Both the position numbers and the translations under genes were made by a program. Positions 36,037-44,760 of a stretch of 64,000 nucleotides of DNA are shown in pieces. Location: positions 1 through 64,000 of the forward strand of contig NZ_JAGGLG010000011.1 of the NCBI RefSeq assembly GCF_017874315.1, given 5' to 3'. Source of the stretch: Symbiobacterium terraclitae. GTDB lineage: Bacteria > Bacillota > Sulfobacillia > Symbiobacteriales > Symbiobacteriaceae. How positions within the stretch are numbered: position 1 is the first letter of the stretch; every line of letters begins with the position of its first letter. The notes beneath the pieces are model-generated. The model saw only the letters and a list, made by a program, of their open reading frames with translations, was not told the origin of the DNA and ran no database searches.

Positions 36037-37323
36037 ATGAAGCTCACGATCATCGGCGGAGCCAGCGCCTACACGCCAGACATCATCGAGGGCCTGCTGC
36101 GGGAGCACGCGCTCTTCGCCGGCGGCGAACTCTGCCTCCACGACATCGACGACATCCACCTCCGCGTGATCGAGCGCCTGGCCCGGGGCCTCGTGCGGAC
36201 GGCGGGGGCTGACCTGCGGGTCACGGCCACCCGGGACAGGGCCGAGGCGATCAGCGGCGCCCGGTTCATCCTGACCCAGCCCCGAGTCGGCGGGCTGAAG
36301 CACCGGGCCCTGGACGAGCGCATCCCGCTGAAGCACGGGCTGATCGGCCAGGAGACGCTGGGCCTCGGCGGCTTCGCCTTCGCCTGGCGCACGATCCCCC
36401 TCATGCTGGAGATCGTGGAGGACGTGCGCCGACTGGCGCCCGAGGCGTGGATCATCAACTACGCCAACCCGGCGGGCATGGTGACCGAGGCTGTGCTCCG
36501 CCGCTTTCCCGACGCCCGCTTCATCGGCCTGTGCGACATGCCCACGGGACTGCAGTGGGGCATCGGCCGCCTGCTGCGGGTGGACTTCCACCGCATCGCC
36601 CTGGACTACGCCGGCATCAACCACGGCGGCTGGGTGTCCCGGGTCCTGCTGGACGACCGGGACGTCACGGTGCGGCTCCGCCGCTGGGCGGCGCTGCTGG
36701 GCCCGGTGGCCCGCCTGCTCCCCCTCCGCGAGGAGACGGGCACGGTGCGCCTCTTCCGGGAGCACGGCATGGTGCCGGACCCGTACCTCCGGTACTACTA
36801 CTACAAGGATCAGATCCTGAGGCATCTGCTGTCGGCGGGCAGGACCCGGGCCGAGGTGCTGATGGAGCGGCTGCCCCGGCTCTACGAGCACTACGCGGCG
36901 GTGGCCTTGGAGGAGCGGCCGGTGCTGAAGGAGCACCGGGGCCACCAGTCCCACGCCGACCTGGCCTCGCAGGTGATCGCCGCCATGGCCGCGGGCCGCC
37001 CCACCCGCTTCGTCATCCAGCAGCGGAACGGCGGCGCCGTGCGCCACCTGCCCCCGGACGAGGCCGCCCAGTTCCCGGCCGTCGTGGACGGCGCGGGATT
37101 CCGGCCCATCCCGCAGCCGGCCCTGCCCCGGGAGGAGGCGGAACTGATCGCGCACATCAAGGCCTCCGAGACGCTCAACGTCCGTGCGGCCATGGAGGGC
37201 GACCGGAGCCTGGCCGTGCAGGCCGCCGAGCTGAACCCGCTGGGTGCACCCCGGCCCCTGGCGGGCAGGGTGATCGACGAGCTGCTGGCCGCGCACCGGC
37301 CGTACCTGCCGCAGTTTGCGTGA
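36037..37323 (+). CDS. Glycoside hydrolase family 4 (6-phospho-beta-glucosidase type)
   Basis: The 428-aa enzyme has the NAD-binding start KLTIIGGASAYTPDIIEGLL, the substrate loop NYANPAGMVTEAVLR, and the Mn-binding Cys and His in GLCDMP and GINHGGW, the family 4 set. GH4 enzymes cleave phosphorylated disaccharides by an NAD-dependent redox and elimination mechanism. With the ChbG-like and PTS genes downstream, a phosphorylated beta-linked disaccharide (chitobiose- or cellobiose-like) is likely. ATG 36037 has only a weak ribosome site (GAGG 11 bp upstream). The next gene starts 7 bp after the stop. Confidence 0.88.
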   Translation: MKLTIIGGASAYTPDIIEGLLREHALFAGGELCLHDIDDIHLRVIERLARGLVRTAGADLRVTATRDRAEAISGARFILTQPRVGGLKHRALDERIPLKHGLIGQETLGLGGFAFAWRTIPLMLEIVEDVRRLAPEAWIINYANPAGMVTEAVLRRFPDARFIGLCDMPTGLQWGIGRLLRVDFHRIALDYAGINHGGWVSRVLLDDRDVTVRLRRWAALLGPVARLLPLREETGTVRLFREHGMVPDPYLRYYYYKDQILRHLLSAGRTRAEVLMERLPRLYEHYAAVALEERPVLKEHRGHQSHADLASQVIAAMAAGRPTRFVIQQRNGGAVRHLPPDEAAQFPAVVDGAGFRPIPQPALPREEAELIAHIKASETLNVRAAMEGDRSLAVQAAELNPLGAPRPLAGRVIDELLAAHRPYLPQFA

Positions 37324-37330
37324 GGGCGCC

Positions 37331-38146
37331 ATGGCCAGGCGTCTGATCGTCAACGCGGACGACTTCGGGCTCACCGCCGGGGTGAGCCGTGCGATCCTGA
37401 AGGCGCACCGGGAGGGGATCCTGACCTCCACCACCTTCATGGTGAACTTCCCCTGGGCCGGTGAGATGGCCGCCCTGCTGGCGGGCGCCACGCGCCTCGG
37501 CGTGGGGCTCCACCTGAACCTGACCACTGGAGCGCCCGTGCTGCCCCCCGACCAGGTGCCCAGCCTGGTGGGGCCTGACGGCCGCTTCGTGCGGGACCTG
37601 CTGCGCCTGCTCCGGCGAGTGCGGCCGGCCGAGGCGGAGCGGGAGTGGTCAGCGCAGCTGGAGCGGTTCGTGGCGCTGGTGGGGCGGCTGCCGACCCATC
37701 TGGATACGCACCGCTACCTGCAGGCTTGGCCGCCCCTCTGCCGGGCGATGCTGGCGGTGGCCCGCCGCTACGGCGTCGGCGCGGTGCGGGTACTGCCTCC
37801 CGACGTCTTCCCCCCCGGCACCTTTCCCCGCTGGAGCCCGGCCGGCCCGGTGCTGCGGGCGGTCCTGCGGCGGACCGCGGCCATGATCCGAAAGAGCGGG
37901 CTCCGTGCCCCGGACCGCACCCTGGCCGGCGACTTCGACCTGCCGGGGCTGCTGGACCGGCTGGACCGGGCCGGTGAAGGGGCCACCGAGATCGTGACCC
38001 ACCCCGGCGAGGTCGACGACGAGCTGCGCGCCCTGAGCTCCCTCAGGGAGCAGCGCGCGGTCGAGCTGGCCGCGCTGACCGCGCCTGCCGCACGGGAGAG
38101 GGTGGAGCGGCTCGGGCTGCAGCTGATCCATTTCGGCGACCTGTGA
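37331..38146 (+). CDS. ChbG/YdjC-family carbohydrate deacetylase
   Basis: The 271-aa protein starts RRLIVNADDFGLTAGVSRAI, the diagnostic N-A-D-D-F-G metal site of the YdjC/ChbG family. LGVGLHLNLT supplies a His ligand, LPTHLDTHRYL the next, and EIVTHPGEVDD the last. ChbG removes an acetyl group from phosphorylated chitooligosaccharides so that GH4 or GH18 enzymes can act. Its position between a GH4 and a PTS permease fits that role. ATG 37331 is preceded by GAGGGCGCC. The next start is 26 bp after its stop. Confidence 0.88.
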   Translation: MARRLIVNADDFGLTAGVSRAILKAHREGILTSTTFMVNFPWAGEMAALLAGATRLGVGLHLNLTTGAPVLPPDQVPSLVGPDGRFVRDLLRLLRRVRPAEAEREWSAQLERFVALVGRLPTHLDTHRYLQAWPPLCRAMLAVARRYGVGAVRVLPPDVFPPGTFPRWSPAGPVLRAVLRRTAAMIRKSGLRAPDRTLAGDFDLPGLLDRLDRAGEGATEIVTHPGEVDDELRALSSLREQRAVELAALTAPAARERVERLGLQLIHFGDL

Positions 38147-38172
38147 TCCCCTGCGCGAGGGAGGAGATTGCC

Positions 38173-39618
38173 GTGCGGACCCGGGCTGCGTTCTTCCAGC
38201 GGATCTCGGCCAGCCTGATGATTCCCCTCACCTTCCTGCCGTTTCCGGCTGTGCTGGTGGCCATCGGCACGGTGTTCGGCGTCGGCCCGCTGGAGTCGGC
38301 CGGGCTGGAGCTCCTGCGCGACTGGCTGCCGCTCTTCTTCGCGCTGGGCATCGCTGTCGGCTTCGCCGAGGGCGACGGCATGGCGGTGCTCTCCGCCGCA
38401 GCCGGCTACCTCACGATGATCGCCGTGGCGGTGGGGGTGGCCGGCGACCCCGCCCTGAACGTGGGCGTGCTCGGCGGCGTGGCCGCAGGGGCGGTGGCCA
38501 CCTGGCTCTACGGGTACGCGTCCCGGGCGCGCCTGCCGGAGTTCCTGGCGCTGTTCTCGGGCAAGCGGATGGGCCCCATCGCCGCCGCGGCGGCCGGAGT
38601 GGCGCTTGGCTGGATCTTCGGCCTGATCTGGCCGGCCTTCCACGCGGCGATCGTCGCCCTGGGGCAGTGGATCTACGCCGCGGGCGGCACCGGCGCCCTC
38701 GTCTACGGCGGGATCCTGCGGATGCTGATCCCCACCGGCTTGCACCACATCCTGACGCAGCTGGTGGACTACCAGATGGGCGCCTGGACCGACCCCGCGA
38801 CGGGTCAGGTGGTGGTCGGCGAGTACATCCGCTTCCTCCACGGCGACCCGGAGGCGGGGCGGCTGCTCTCAGGCTTCTTCCTCACCCTGGGCTTCGGCCC
38901 GCTGGGTGCGGGCCTGGCCATCGCCCACGAGGCCCGTCCCGAGCAGCGCCGGCGGGTGGGCGGCGTGATGCTCACCGGCGTCCTGACGGCTTTGATCCTG
39001 GGCATCACCGAGCCGGTGGAGTTCGCCTTCATCTTCGCCTCGCCGCTCCTGTTCGGCCTGCACGTGCTCTTCTCGGCGGTGGCGTCGCTCCTGGGCTACG
39101 CGCTGGACATCCACCTGGGCGGCTACGCCCTGCCGATGGCGCTGATCAACTGGCACCGGCAGCAGAACGGCTGGCTGCTGCTGCCGCTGGGCGTGCTCTG
39201 GACCCTGCTCTACTACGTGAGCTTCCGCCTCGTGATCCGCTGGCGCCGCCCCCCCGTCCTCGGGCAGGCCGGACCCGGGGATGCGATGGGGCCGGGGGGG
39301 AACGAGGCTGCGGGGCCATCTGGCGATGCGGCGCAGGCCGGGGCGGGCCCTGGCGCCCGGGAGCAGGGGGAGGCCGCCGCCATCCTGGAGGCTCTGGGCG
39401 GGGCCGGCAACGTGCGCAGCCTGACCGCCTGCATGACCCGCCTCCGCCTGGAGCTGAGCGACCCCGCTGCGGTGGACGAGGCCCGGCTGCGCGCCCTGGG
39501 CGCCGCCGGGGTCGTGCGGGCCGGGTCGTCGGTGCAGGTGGTCCTGGGCGCGCGGGCCGGCGAGGTCGAGCGGGCGGTGCAGCAGGAGATCGCCCGGGCC
39601 GGAAGGTCCGGGATCTGA
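38173..39618 (+). CDS. PTS sugar transporter EIIBC, glucose/N-acetylglucosamine family
   Basis: The 481-aa membrane protein has an EIIC domain of about 360 residues (RISASLMIPLTFLPFPAVLVAIGTVF; RMLIPTGLHHILTQ; ILGITEPVEFAFIFASPLLF, all typical of the GlcNAc/glucose family). A linker rich in Gly/Ala follows, then an EIIB domain whose phosphorylated Cys lies in SLTACMTRLRLEL. EIIA is not attached. GTG 38173 follows GGAGGAG; a frame extension to 38143 overlaps the ChbG stop and has no ribosome site. It imports and phosphorylates the sugar used by the two upstream enzymes. Confidence 0.92.
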   Translation: MRTRAAFFQRISASLMIPLTFLPFPAVLVAIGTVFGVGPLESAGLELLRDWLPLFFALGIAVGFAEGDGMAVLSAAAGYLTMIAVAVGVAGDPALNVGVLGGVAAGAVATWLYGYASRARLPEFLALFSGKRMGPIAAAAAGVALGWIFGLIWPAFHAAIVALGQWIYAAGGTGALVYGGILRMLIPTGLHHILTQLVDYQMGAWTDPATGQVVVGEYIRFLHGDPEAGRLLSGFFLTLGFGPLGAGLAIAHEARPEQRRRVGGVMLTGVLTALILGITEPVEFAFIFASPLLFGLHVLFSAVASLLGYALDIHLGGYALPMALINWHRQQNGWLLLPLGVLWTLLYYVSFRLVIRWRRPPVLGQAGPGDAMGPGGNEAAGPSGDAAQAGAGPGAREQGEAAAILEALGGAGNVRSLTACMTRLRLELSDPAAVDEARLRALGAAGVVRAGSSVQVVLGARAGEVERAVQQEIARAGRSGI

Positions 39619-39635
39619 GGCAGGAGGCGCGGGCT

Positions 39636-40340
39636 GTGCAGGTTACGATGGCGGTCGCGAAGGTGCCGAAGTTTGGACTGACTGAAAGCGGGGATTCTGT
39701 AGAACTGGTGGAGCGCCCGCGCGGGGGTGTGACGGGCATCCTGGCCGACGGGCAGCAGCACGGGCCGCCCGCCAAGCGGCTGAGCCAGCTGGTGGTGGCC
39801 AAGGCGATGCACCTGGTGGCGGACGGGGTGCGGGACGGCGCCGTCGCCCGGGGGGTGCACGACTACCTGTACGCGGTGCGGAACGGCAAGGTCACCACGG
39901 AGCTGGTGCTGCTCTCGGCCGACACCCGCACCCGGACCCTGGTGGTCACCCGGAACACCCACGTGCCGGTGCTGATCCGGCGGGCGGACGGCTCCATCCT
40001 GCGGCTGGACGAGCCGGTGGAGCCCATCGGCATGCGGGAGACGCTGCGGCCGGTGATCGCCGAGATCCCGCTGGAGACGGGGCTGGCGGCCCTGGCCTGC
40101 ACCGACGGCGTCCTCTCCGCCGGCCGCCGGTACGGGCGGGAGTGGCCCGTGGAGCGGCTGGAGGAGCTCCTGCGGGCGGCAGACCCCGACGACATGCAGG
40201 CCCTGGCCGACCGGGTGCTGGCGGAGGCCATGGCCCTGGACGAGGGCCGGCCGGCCGACGACATGTCCGTGCTGGTGGTGGGCGTGGGCGACGCCGGCGG
40301 AGACCGCATCCGCCGCATGAGCGTGACGATGAAGTGGTGA
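39636..40340 (+). CDS. PP2C/SpoIIE-type serine phosphatase-like protein
   Basis: The 234-aa protein resembles the PP2C fold: LILRRADGSI-type strands, then the loop LACTDGVLSAGRRYG and the C-terminal RPADDMSVLVVGVGD, where the metal-binding aspartates of PP2C/SpoIIE phosphatases lie. The N-terminal metal-binding DG segment is represented by ILADGQQHGPP. It is short for the family and may act on a serine-phosphorylated protein. GTG 39636 follows AGGAGGCGC. It overlaps no gene, but lies 17 bp after the PTS gene and 23 bp before the P-loop gene, so it is in the same run. Confidence 0.65.
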   Translation: MQVTMAVAKVPKFGLTESGDSVELVERPRGGVTGILADGQQHGPPAKRLSQLVVAKAMHLVADGVRDGAVARGVHDYLYAVRNGKVTTELVLLSADTRTRTLVVTRNTHVPVLIRRADGSILRLDEPVEPIGMRETLRPVIAEIPLETGLAALACTDGVLSAGRRYGREWPVERLEELLRAADPDDMQALADRVLAEAMALDEGRPADDMSVLVVGVGDAGGDRIRRMSVTMKW

Positions 40341-40363
40341 GGCTGACTCGAGGGGGAGTGCGA

Positions 40364-40738
40364 TTGCAAGAGCCCGTCGTGGCGATTGTGGGGGTATGTG
40401 CTGCTGGGAAGACTACGTTGGCAGCCGGTCTGAACGCTGCCGGGATCACGGCCTACAGCGTGCCGCAGGAGCACTCGTCGGTGCGGCGTCTCTGGCTGCG
40501 GCGCAGCCCGCCGCCCGACATCCTGGTGATGCTTGACGCCCGCTGGGAGACCACCAAGAAGCGCCGGCCGGAGATCAGCTACGGGCCGGATCGGCTGGAG
40601 GAGCAGCGCCGGCGCCTGGCAGTGGCGCGGGAGGAGTGCGACCTCTACCTCCCGACCGACGACCTGAGCATCGCCGAGGTGCGCGAGCGGGTGCTGTCCT
40701 TCATCGCGGACTGGCGGAGGAGGAGGGAGGGGGCGTGA
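40364..40738 (+). CDS. Small P-loop NTPase-like protein, 124 aa
   Basis: The protein opens with VVAIVGVCAAGKTTLAAGL, a Walker A motif with an unusual Cys-Ala-Ala before GKT. ILVMLDARWETTKKRRPEISYG follows, and the C-terminus is Arg-rich. It resembles a shortened nucleoside/shikimate-kinase-like P-loop protein, without a recognisable partner domain. TTG 40364 follows AGGGGGAG. Its stop overlaps the signal-peptidase start (TGATG at 40736-40740). I cannot assign a substrate. Confidence 0.6.
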   Translation: MQEPVVAIVGVCAAGKTTLAAGLNAAGITAYSVPQEHSSVRRLWLRRSPPPDILVMLDARWETTKKRRPEISYGPDRLEEQRRRLAVAREECDLYLPTDDLSIAEVRERVLSFIADWRRRREGA

Positions 40739-41310
40739 TGCAGCCACCGCAGGAGGGGGTGGTCCCGGCCCGGAAGGGCCCCCTCAGGGAGATCCTCGAG
40801 ACCGTGGCCGTGGCGGTGCTGATCGCCCTGCTGGTGCGCACCTTCGGCGTGCAGCTCTACCGGGTGGACGGCGACTCGATGCTGCCGACGCTGCACCACG
40901 GCGACCGGCTCCTGGTCAACAAGCTGGTCTACCGGTTCCGCGCGCCGGTCCCCGGCGAGGTGGTGGTGCTGCGGGATCCGGCCGGCACCGGGCGCCACCT
41001 GGTGAAGCGGGTGATCGCGGTGGCCGGCGAGGAGGTGGCCGTGCACGGCGACGTGGTGCTGGTCAACGGCCGCCCGCTGGAGGAGCCTTACACCAACCCC
41101 GGCAGCCCCGGGAACTATGACGCGGGCCCCCTGACCATCCCCGAGGGCTACGTGTGGGTGATGGGGGACAACCGCGGCGCATCGCTGGACTCGCGCCTGC
41201 TGGGACCGATCGCGGTCGAGCGGGTGGAGGGCCGGGCGATCGCGCTCTTCTGGCCGCCCGGGCGGGTGGGCGAGCACGGCCCGCTGGCGTCGGCGCGCGA
41301 GTACGAGTAG
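40738..41310 (+). CDS. lepB: Signal peptidase I
   Basis: The 190-aa enzyme has one N-terminal membrane helix (LETVAVAVLIALLVRTFGVQLYRV), the catalytic serine in DGDSMLPTL (residue about 48), the catalytic lysine in RHLVKRVIAV, and the conserved box GDNRGASLDSRLLGP near the C-terminus. It cleaves signal peptides of exported proteins outside the membrane. ATG 40738 overlaps the stop of the P-loop gene. Length and motif order fit the short Gram-positive SipS type. Confidence 0.95.
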   Translation: MQPPQEGVVPARKGPLREILETVAVAVLIALLVRTFGVQLYRVDGDSMLPTLHHGDRLLVNKLVYRFRAPVPGEVVVLRDPAGTGRHLVKRVIAVAGEEVAVHGDVVLVNGRPLEEPYTNPGSPGNYDAGPLTIPEGYVWVMGDNRGASLDSRLLGPIAVERVEGRAIALFWPPGRVGEHGPLASAREYE

Positions 41311-41327
41311 TGCGGGAGGAAGCCCTG

Positions 41328-41993
41328 TTGGCAGTCGTAACCTTTGAGCAGGTCAGGCGGGATCCCGAGGTGCATGCCTACATCGTGAAGGCCAACGAGA
41401 TGCTGTCGGCCATCGGCTTCACCGAGCACGGCCTCAGGCACGTGGGGCTGGTGGCGCAGCGGGCCATGGGGCTGATGGCCGAGCTGGAGCGTCCCGAGCG
41501 CATGCGGGAGCTGGCGGGGATCGCGGCGCTGCTGCACGACATCGGCAACATCGTCAACCGCCACGATCACGGGCAGACCAGCGCCCTGCTGGCGCACAGC
41601 ATCCTGAGCCGGATGGGCATGCCACCGGACGAGATCGCCATCGTCATGTCGGCCATCGGCAACCACGAGGAGGAGGTGGGCAACCCGGTCCACGACGTCT
41701 CCGCGGCGCTCATCCTCGCGGACAAGTCCGACGTGCACCGCACACGGGTCTACAACCGGGATGTGGCCACCTTCGACATCCACGACCGGGTGAACTACGC
41801 GGTGACCAGCAGCGAGCTGCACGCCTTCCACGACCAGAAGGTGATCCGGCTCAGCCTGGTCGTGGACACGTCGATCATCGCGATCATGGAGTACTTCGAG
41901 ATTTTCCTCACCCGGATGATCATGTGCCGCCGGGCCGCAGAACTCCTGGGCTGCCGGTTCGAGCTGGTCATCAACGAGAATCGCCTGCTGTAG
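41328..41993 (+). CDS. HD-domain phosphohydrolase
   Basis: The 221-aa protein carries a metal-dependent HD domain: GLRHVGLVAQRA, then LLHDIGNIVNRHDH with the HD pair, SAIGNHEEE and ALILADKSDVHRTR. This layout is seen in small phosphohydrolases acting on nucleotides or phosphorylated signals. No regulatory domain is attached. TTG 41328 follows GGGAGGA. It is 17 bp after lepB, and the secD promoter lies just after its stop, so it ends the preceding transcription unit. Confidence 0.85.
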   Translation: MAVVTFEQVRRDPEVHAYIVKANEMLSAIGFTEHGLRHVGLVAQRAMGLMAELERPERMRELAGIAALLHDIGNIVNRHDHGQTSALLAHSILSRMGMPPDEIAIVMSAIGNHEEEVGNPVHDVSAALILADKSDVHRTRVYNRDVATFDIHDRVNYAVTSSELHAFHDQKVIRLSLVVDTSIIAIMEYFEIFLTRMIMCRRAAELLGCRFELVINENRLL

Positions 41994-42008
41994 CACGGCG
42001 TTTTCCCT

Positions 42009-42037
42009 TTGACGTCGCGCTGGACGGGCCGTACAAT
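42009..42037 (+). promoter_or_regulatory. Sigma-A type promoter of secDF
   Basis: TTGACG at 42009-42014 and TACAAT at 42032-42037 are spaced 17 bp apart, the best promoter match in this part of the window. A leader of about 107 nt follows. Confidence 0.75.
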
Positions 42038-42043
42038 TGAATA

Positions 42044-42150
42044 TGTTGCCAGCAGGAACGGTTTAAGCCCCGGCGTATTCCTGACAAGGTTGGAGGCGCT
42101 GCCTCCTTTTGCTTTGCGACTCAGCTATTCCACATCGAGGAGGACGGGCC
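42044..42150 (+). promoter_or_regulatory. Structured leader with possible attenuator upstream of secD
   Basis: The leader contains GGAGGC-GCT-GCCTCC followed by TTTTGCTTT (42092-42113), a compact intrinsic-terminator-like hairpin between promoter and secD. The 45 nt before it (TTTAAGCCCCGGCG and CCTGACAAGG) could form an alternative fold. No known riboswitch was recognised. Confidence 0.45.
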
Positions 42151-43401
42151 ATGAAGGGCGGCTGGAACGCACTGGTTCTGGCCTTGATCGTGGTGCTCGT
42201 CGGCGGCACCATCGGGTTCTATCTGTCTCCGGCCCCGGATACGGGCTCTGCTCGGATCATGAAGCACATGAAGCTGGGCCTCGACCTGAAGGGCGGCGCG
42301 CACATCGTGCTCGAGGGCGTCGACTCGGAACTGGGCGCGGTCACCCCCGAGAAGGTGCAGGCCGCCAAGGCGGTCATTGAGAACCGCATCAACGCCCTCG
42401 GCGTCTCCGAGCCGCTGGTGCAGGTGGACGGCAAGAACCGGATCATCGTCGAGATCGCCGGCGCGGCGGATATCGACGAGGCCCGGGAGACCATCGGCAA
42501 GACCGCGGCGCTCCGGTTCCTGGACCCGGAGGGGAACGAGGTGCTGACCGGCAAGGACGTCGAGAAGGCGGGCGTGGCCCAGAACCCCACCGGGGCCGGC
42601 TTTATCGTGACGCTCAAGCTCAAGGGCGAAGGGCCGCAGAAGTTCTATGAGGCCACCTCCAAGTGGGTCGGCCAGCCGATCTACATCATGCTGGACGAGG
42701 ACCTGATCTCCTGGCCGGTGGTCAACGAGCCGATTCCGGGCGGCGAGGCCACCATCACCGGCAACTTCACCGTCGAGGAGGCCAGCCAGCTGGCGACCCT
42801 GATCAACGGCGGCGCACTGCCCATCAAGCTGGTGGAGGTCGAGGCCCGGATGGTCAGCGCCACCCTGGGCGCCGACTCCATCGCCAAGTCGCTCCGGGCG
42901 GGCGCGATCGGCATGATCGGCGTGCTGCTGTTCATGATGCTGCTCTACCGCATCCCGGGCTTCCTGGCGGACGTCGCGCTGGGCGTCTACGCCATCCTCA
43001 ACATGATCGTGCTGCTGGCCATCGGCAACGTCTTCACCCTGCCCGGCATCGCCGGCGTGCTGCTGGGCATCGGCATGGCGGTGGACGGCAACGTCATCAT
43101 CTTCGAGCGCATCAAGGAGGAGCTGCGCAAGGGCAAGGGGCTCCGCTCCGGCATCGACGCCGGCTTCCACCGGGCGTACGTGACGGTGCTGGACTCCCAG
43201 GTGACCACCGCCATCGCCGCGGCGATCCTCTGGTACCTGGGCACCGGTCCGGTGCGGGGCTTCGCCGTGACGCTCTTCGTCGGCACCGTGCTCTCGATGT
43301 TCACGGCGGTCACCTTCTCCCGCTGGCTGATCAAGCTGGCTGTGAACACCGGCTGGTTCAACAAGCGCACGCTGTTCGGCGTGAAGGAGGTGGCCGAGTA
43401 A
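42151..43401 (+). CDS. secD: Protein translocase subunit SecD
   Basis: The 416-aa protein has an N-terminal membrane helix, GLDLKGGAHIVLEG (the conserved D-L-K-G-G), a periplasm-facing P1-type domain and five C-terminal helices with GMAVDGNVIIFERIKEELRKGKG. It is shorter than proteobacterial SecD, as usual in Firmicutes. SecD and SecF use the ion gradient to pull polypeptides through SecYEG. ATG 42151 follows GAGGAGG. The secF start follows its stop codon directly. Confidence 0.96.
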   Translation: MKGGWNALVLALIVVLVGGTIGFYLSPAPDTGSARIMKHMKLGLDLKGGAHIVLEGVDSELGAVTPEKVQAAKAVIENRINALGVSEPLVQVDGKNRIIVEIAGAADIDEARETIGKTAALRFLDPEGNEVLTGKDVEKAGVAQNPTGAGFIVTLKLKGEGPQKFYEATSKWVGQPIYIMLDEDLISWPVVNEPIPGGEATITGNFTVEEASQLATLINGGALPIKLVEVEARMVSATLGADSIAKSLRAGAIGMIGVLLFMMLLYRIPGFLADVALGVYAILNMIVLLAIGNVFTLPGIAGVLLGIGMAVDGNVIIFERIKEELRKGKGLRSGIDAGFHRAYVTVLDSQVTTAIAAAILWYLGTGPVRGFAVTLFVGTVLSMFTAVTFSRWLIKLAVNTGWFNKRTLFGVKEVAE

Positions 43402-44331
43402 ATGGGCTTCCTTACCCGGATCCGCTACATGCGGTACGCGAAGCACTACCTGATCTTCGCGCTGGTCACCGTCCTGATCTCCCTCGGCTCCCTGGTCACC
43501 CTGGGGCTCAACCGGGGCATCGACTTCTCCGGCGGCCTGCTGCTGGACATCCAGTTCGAGAAGACCGTGAGCACCGAGCAGGTGCGCACCGTCATCATGC
43601 AGGCGACCGGCATCGACGCGCAGATCCAGCAGGTGGAGGTCCGGGGCGCGGAGAACCCCGAGGCCACCGAGTTCCTGGTGCGCACCCCCGAGCTGACTGA
43701 CGATCAGAAGGACAGCCTGTTCAAGAACCTGCTCCACCTGGGCAGCTATGAGGTCATCAGCGAGGACGCGGTCTCGGCCACGGTCTCCTCGGAGCTGACG
43801 CAGAAGGCGCTGCTGGCCATCGGCATCGCCCTGGTGCTGCAGGTGATCTACATCAGCATCCGCTTCCAGTTCCGGATGGGCGTCACGGCCGTGCTCGCCC
43901 TGGTGCATGACGTGATCATCACCGCCGGCGTGCTCTCGCTGCTCCAGGTGGAGATCAACTCCAACTTCGTGGCGGCGGCGCTCACCGTACTCGGTTACTC
44001 GATGAACGACACCGTCGTGGTGATGGACCGCCTGCGGGAGAACCTGCACAACCGGCAGAAGGGCGAGTCCTTCGAGGAGATGGCCACCCGGTCGATCCAG
44101 GAGGTCATCACCCGCTCGATCTACACCGGTGTGTCGGTGATCCTGATGCTCGTGGCGATGATCGTCCTGGGCGGCTCGACCATCCTCGACTTCGCCCTGA
44201 CGCTGCTGGTGGGCACCCTCGCCGGCACCTACTCCTCGATCGTCGTCGCGGCCGCGCTCTGGTACCTGTGGGAGCGCAACCACGACGGCCGGCACCCCGG
44301 CCCGGCCAAGGCCAAGCCGGCGAAGGCGTAG
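43402..44331 (+). CDS. secF: Protein translocase subunit SecF
   Basis: The 309-aa protein has GIDFSGGLLLDIQF after the first helix, and TVLGYSMNDTVVVMDRLRENL in the membrane core, both diagnostic for SecF. It shares the RND-like helix arrangement with SecD. ATG 43402 follows the secD TAA with no gap. A strong terminator follows 20 bp after its stop. Confidence 0.96.
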   Translation: MGFLTRIRYMRYAKHYLIFALVTVLISLGSLVTLGLNRGIDFSGGLLLDIQFEKTVSTEQVRTVIMQATGIDAQIQQVEVRGAENPEATEFLVRTPELTDDQKDSLFKNLLHLGSYEVISEDAVSATVSSELTQKALLAIGIALVLQVIYISIRFQFRMGVTAVLALVHDVIITAGVLSLLQVEINSNFVAAALTVLGYSMNDTVVVMDRLRENLHNRQKGESFEEMATRSIQEVITRSIYTGVSVILMLVAMIVLGGSTILDFALTLLVGTLAGTYSSIVVAAALWYLWERNHDGRHPGPAKAKPAKA

Positions 44332-44351
44332 GGTTTTTCGGGAGAAACGTC

Positions 44352-44395
44352 AGCGGCACCCCGCACTTGGTGCGGGGTGCCGCTCTTGGCGTTGT
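44352..44395 (+). terminator. Rho-independent terminator of secDF
   Basis: Perfect 15-bp stem AGCGGCACCCCGCAC / GTGCGGGGTGCCGCT with loop TTG, followed by CTTGGCGTTGTTTG. Confidence 0.85.
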
Positions 44396-44469
44396 TTGTG
44401 CGGGTGCGGGTTCGACGCGGCTCGGTTGCCTGCCCCCGACGTGAGGGCTCCCGCCCCCCCGGCCCGCCC

Positions 44470-44760
44470 GGTCCCGGCGCGTAGGGTCTGTTCGCAGCGA
44501 CTGTTGATCGCCGTCGGGGCGGCGGGGTGGCGGGACCCTGACCCCCGTCACTTCCGGCGCGTACGCTCTGTTCGCATCGACTGTTGATCGCCGTCGGGGC
44601 GGCGGGGTGGCGGGACCCTGACCCCCGTCACTTCCGGCGCGTACACTCTGTTCGCAGCGACTGTTGATGGCGGACGGGGTGGTGGTGGGGAGGGACCCGG
44701 ACCCTCAGGTCACCTCAGGCGCGTATGCTCTGATCTCAGTCCCTGTTGATCGTCAGCGGG
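44470..44760 (+). repeat. Repeat array D, 80-bp units with four core repeats, plus orientation
   Basis: Cores TCTGTTC-N8-TGTTGAT lie at 44487, 44567, 44647 and 44729 (the last diverged, TCTGATC). Units are 80, 80 and 82 bp. The DNA between (CCGTCGGGGCGGCGGGGTGG, then CCCTGACCCCCGTCACTTCC) is unrelated to arrays B, C and E. Confidence 0.88.
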
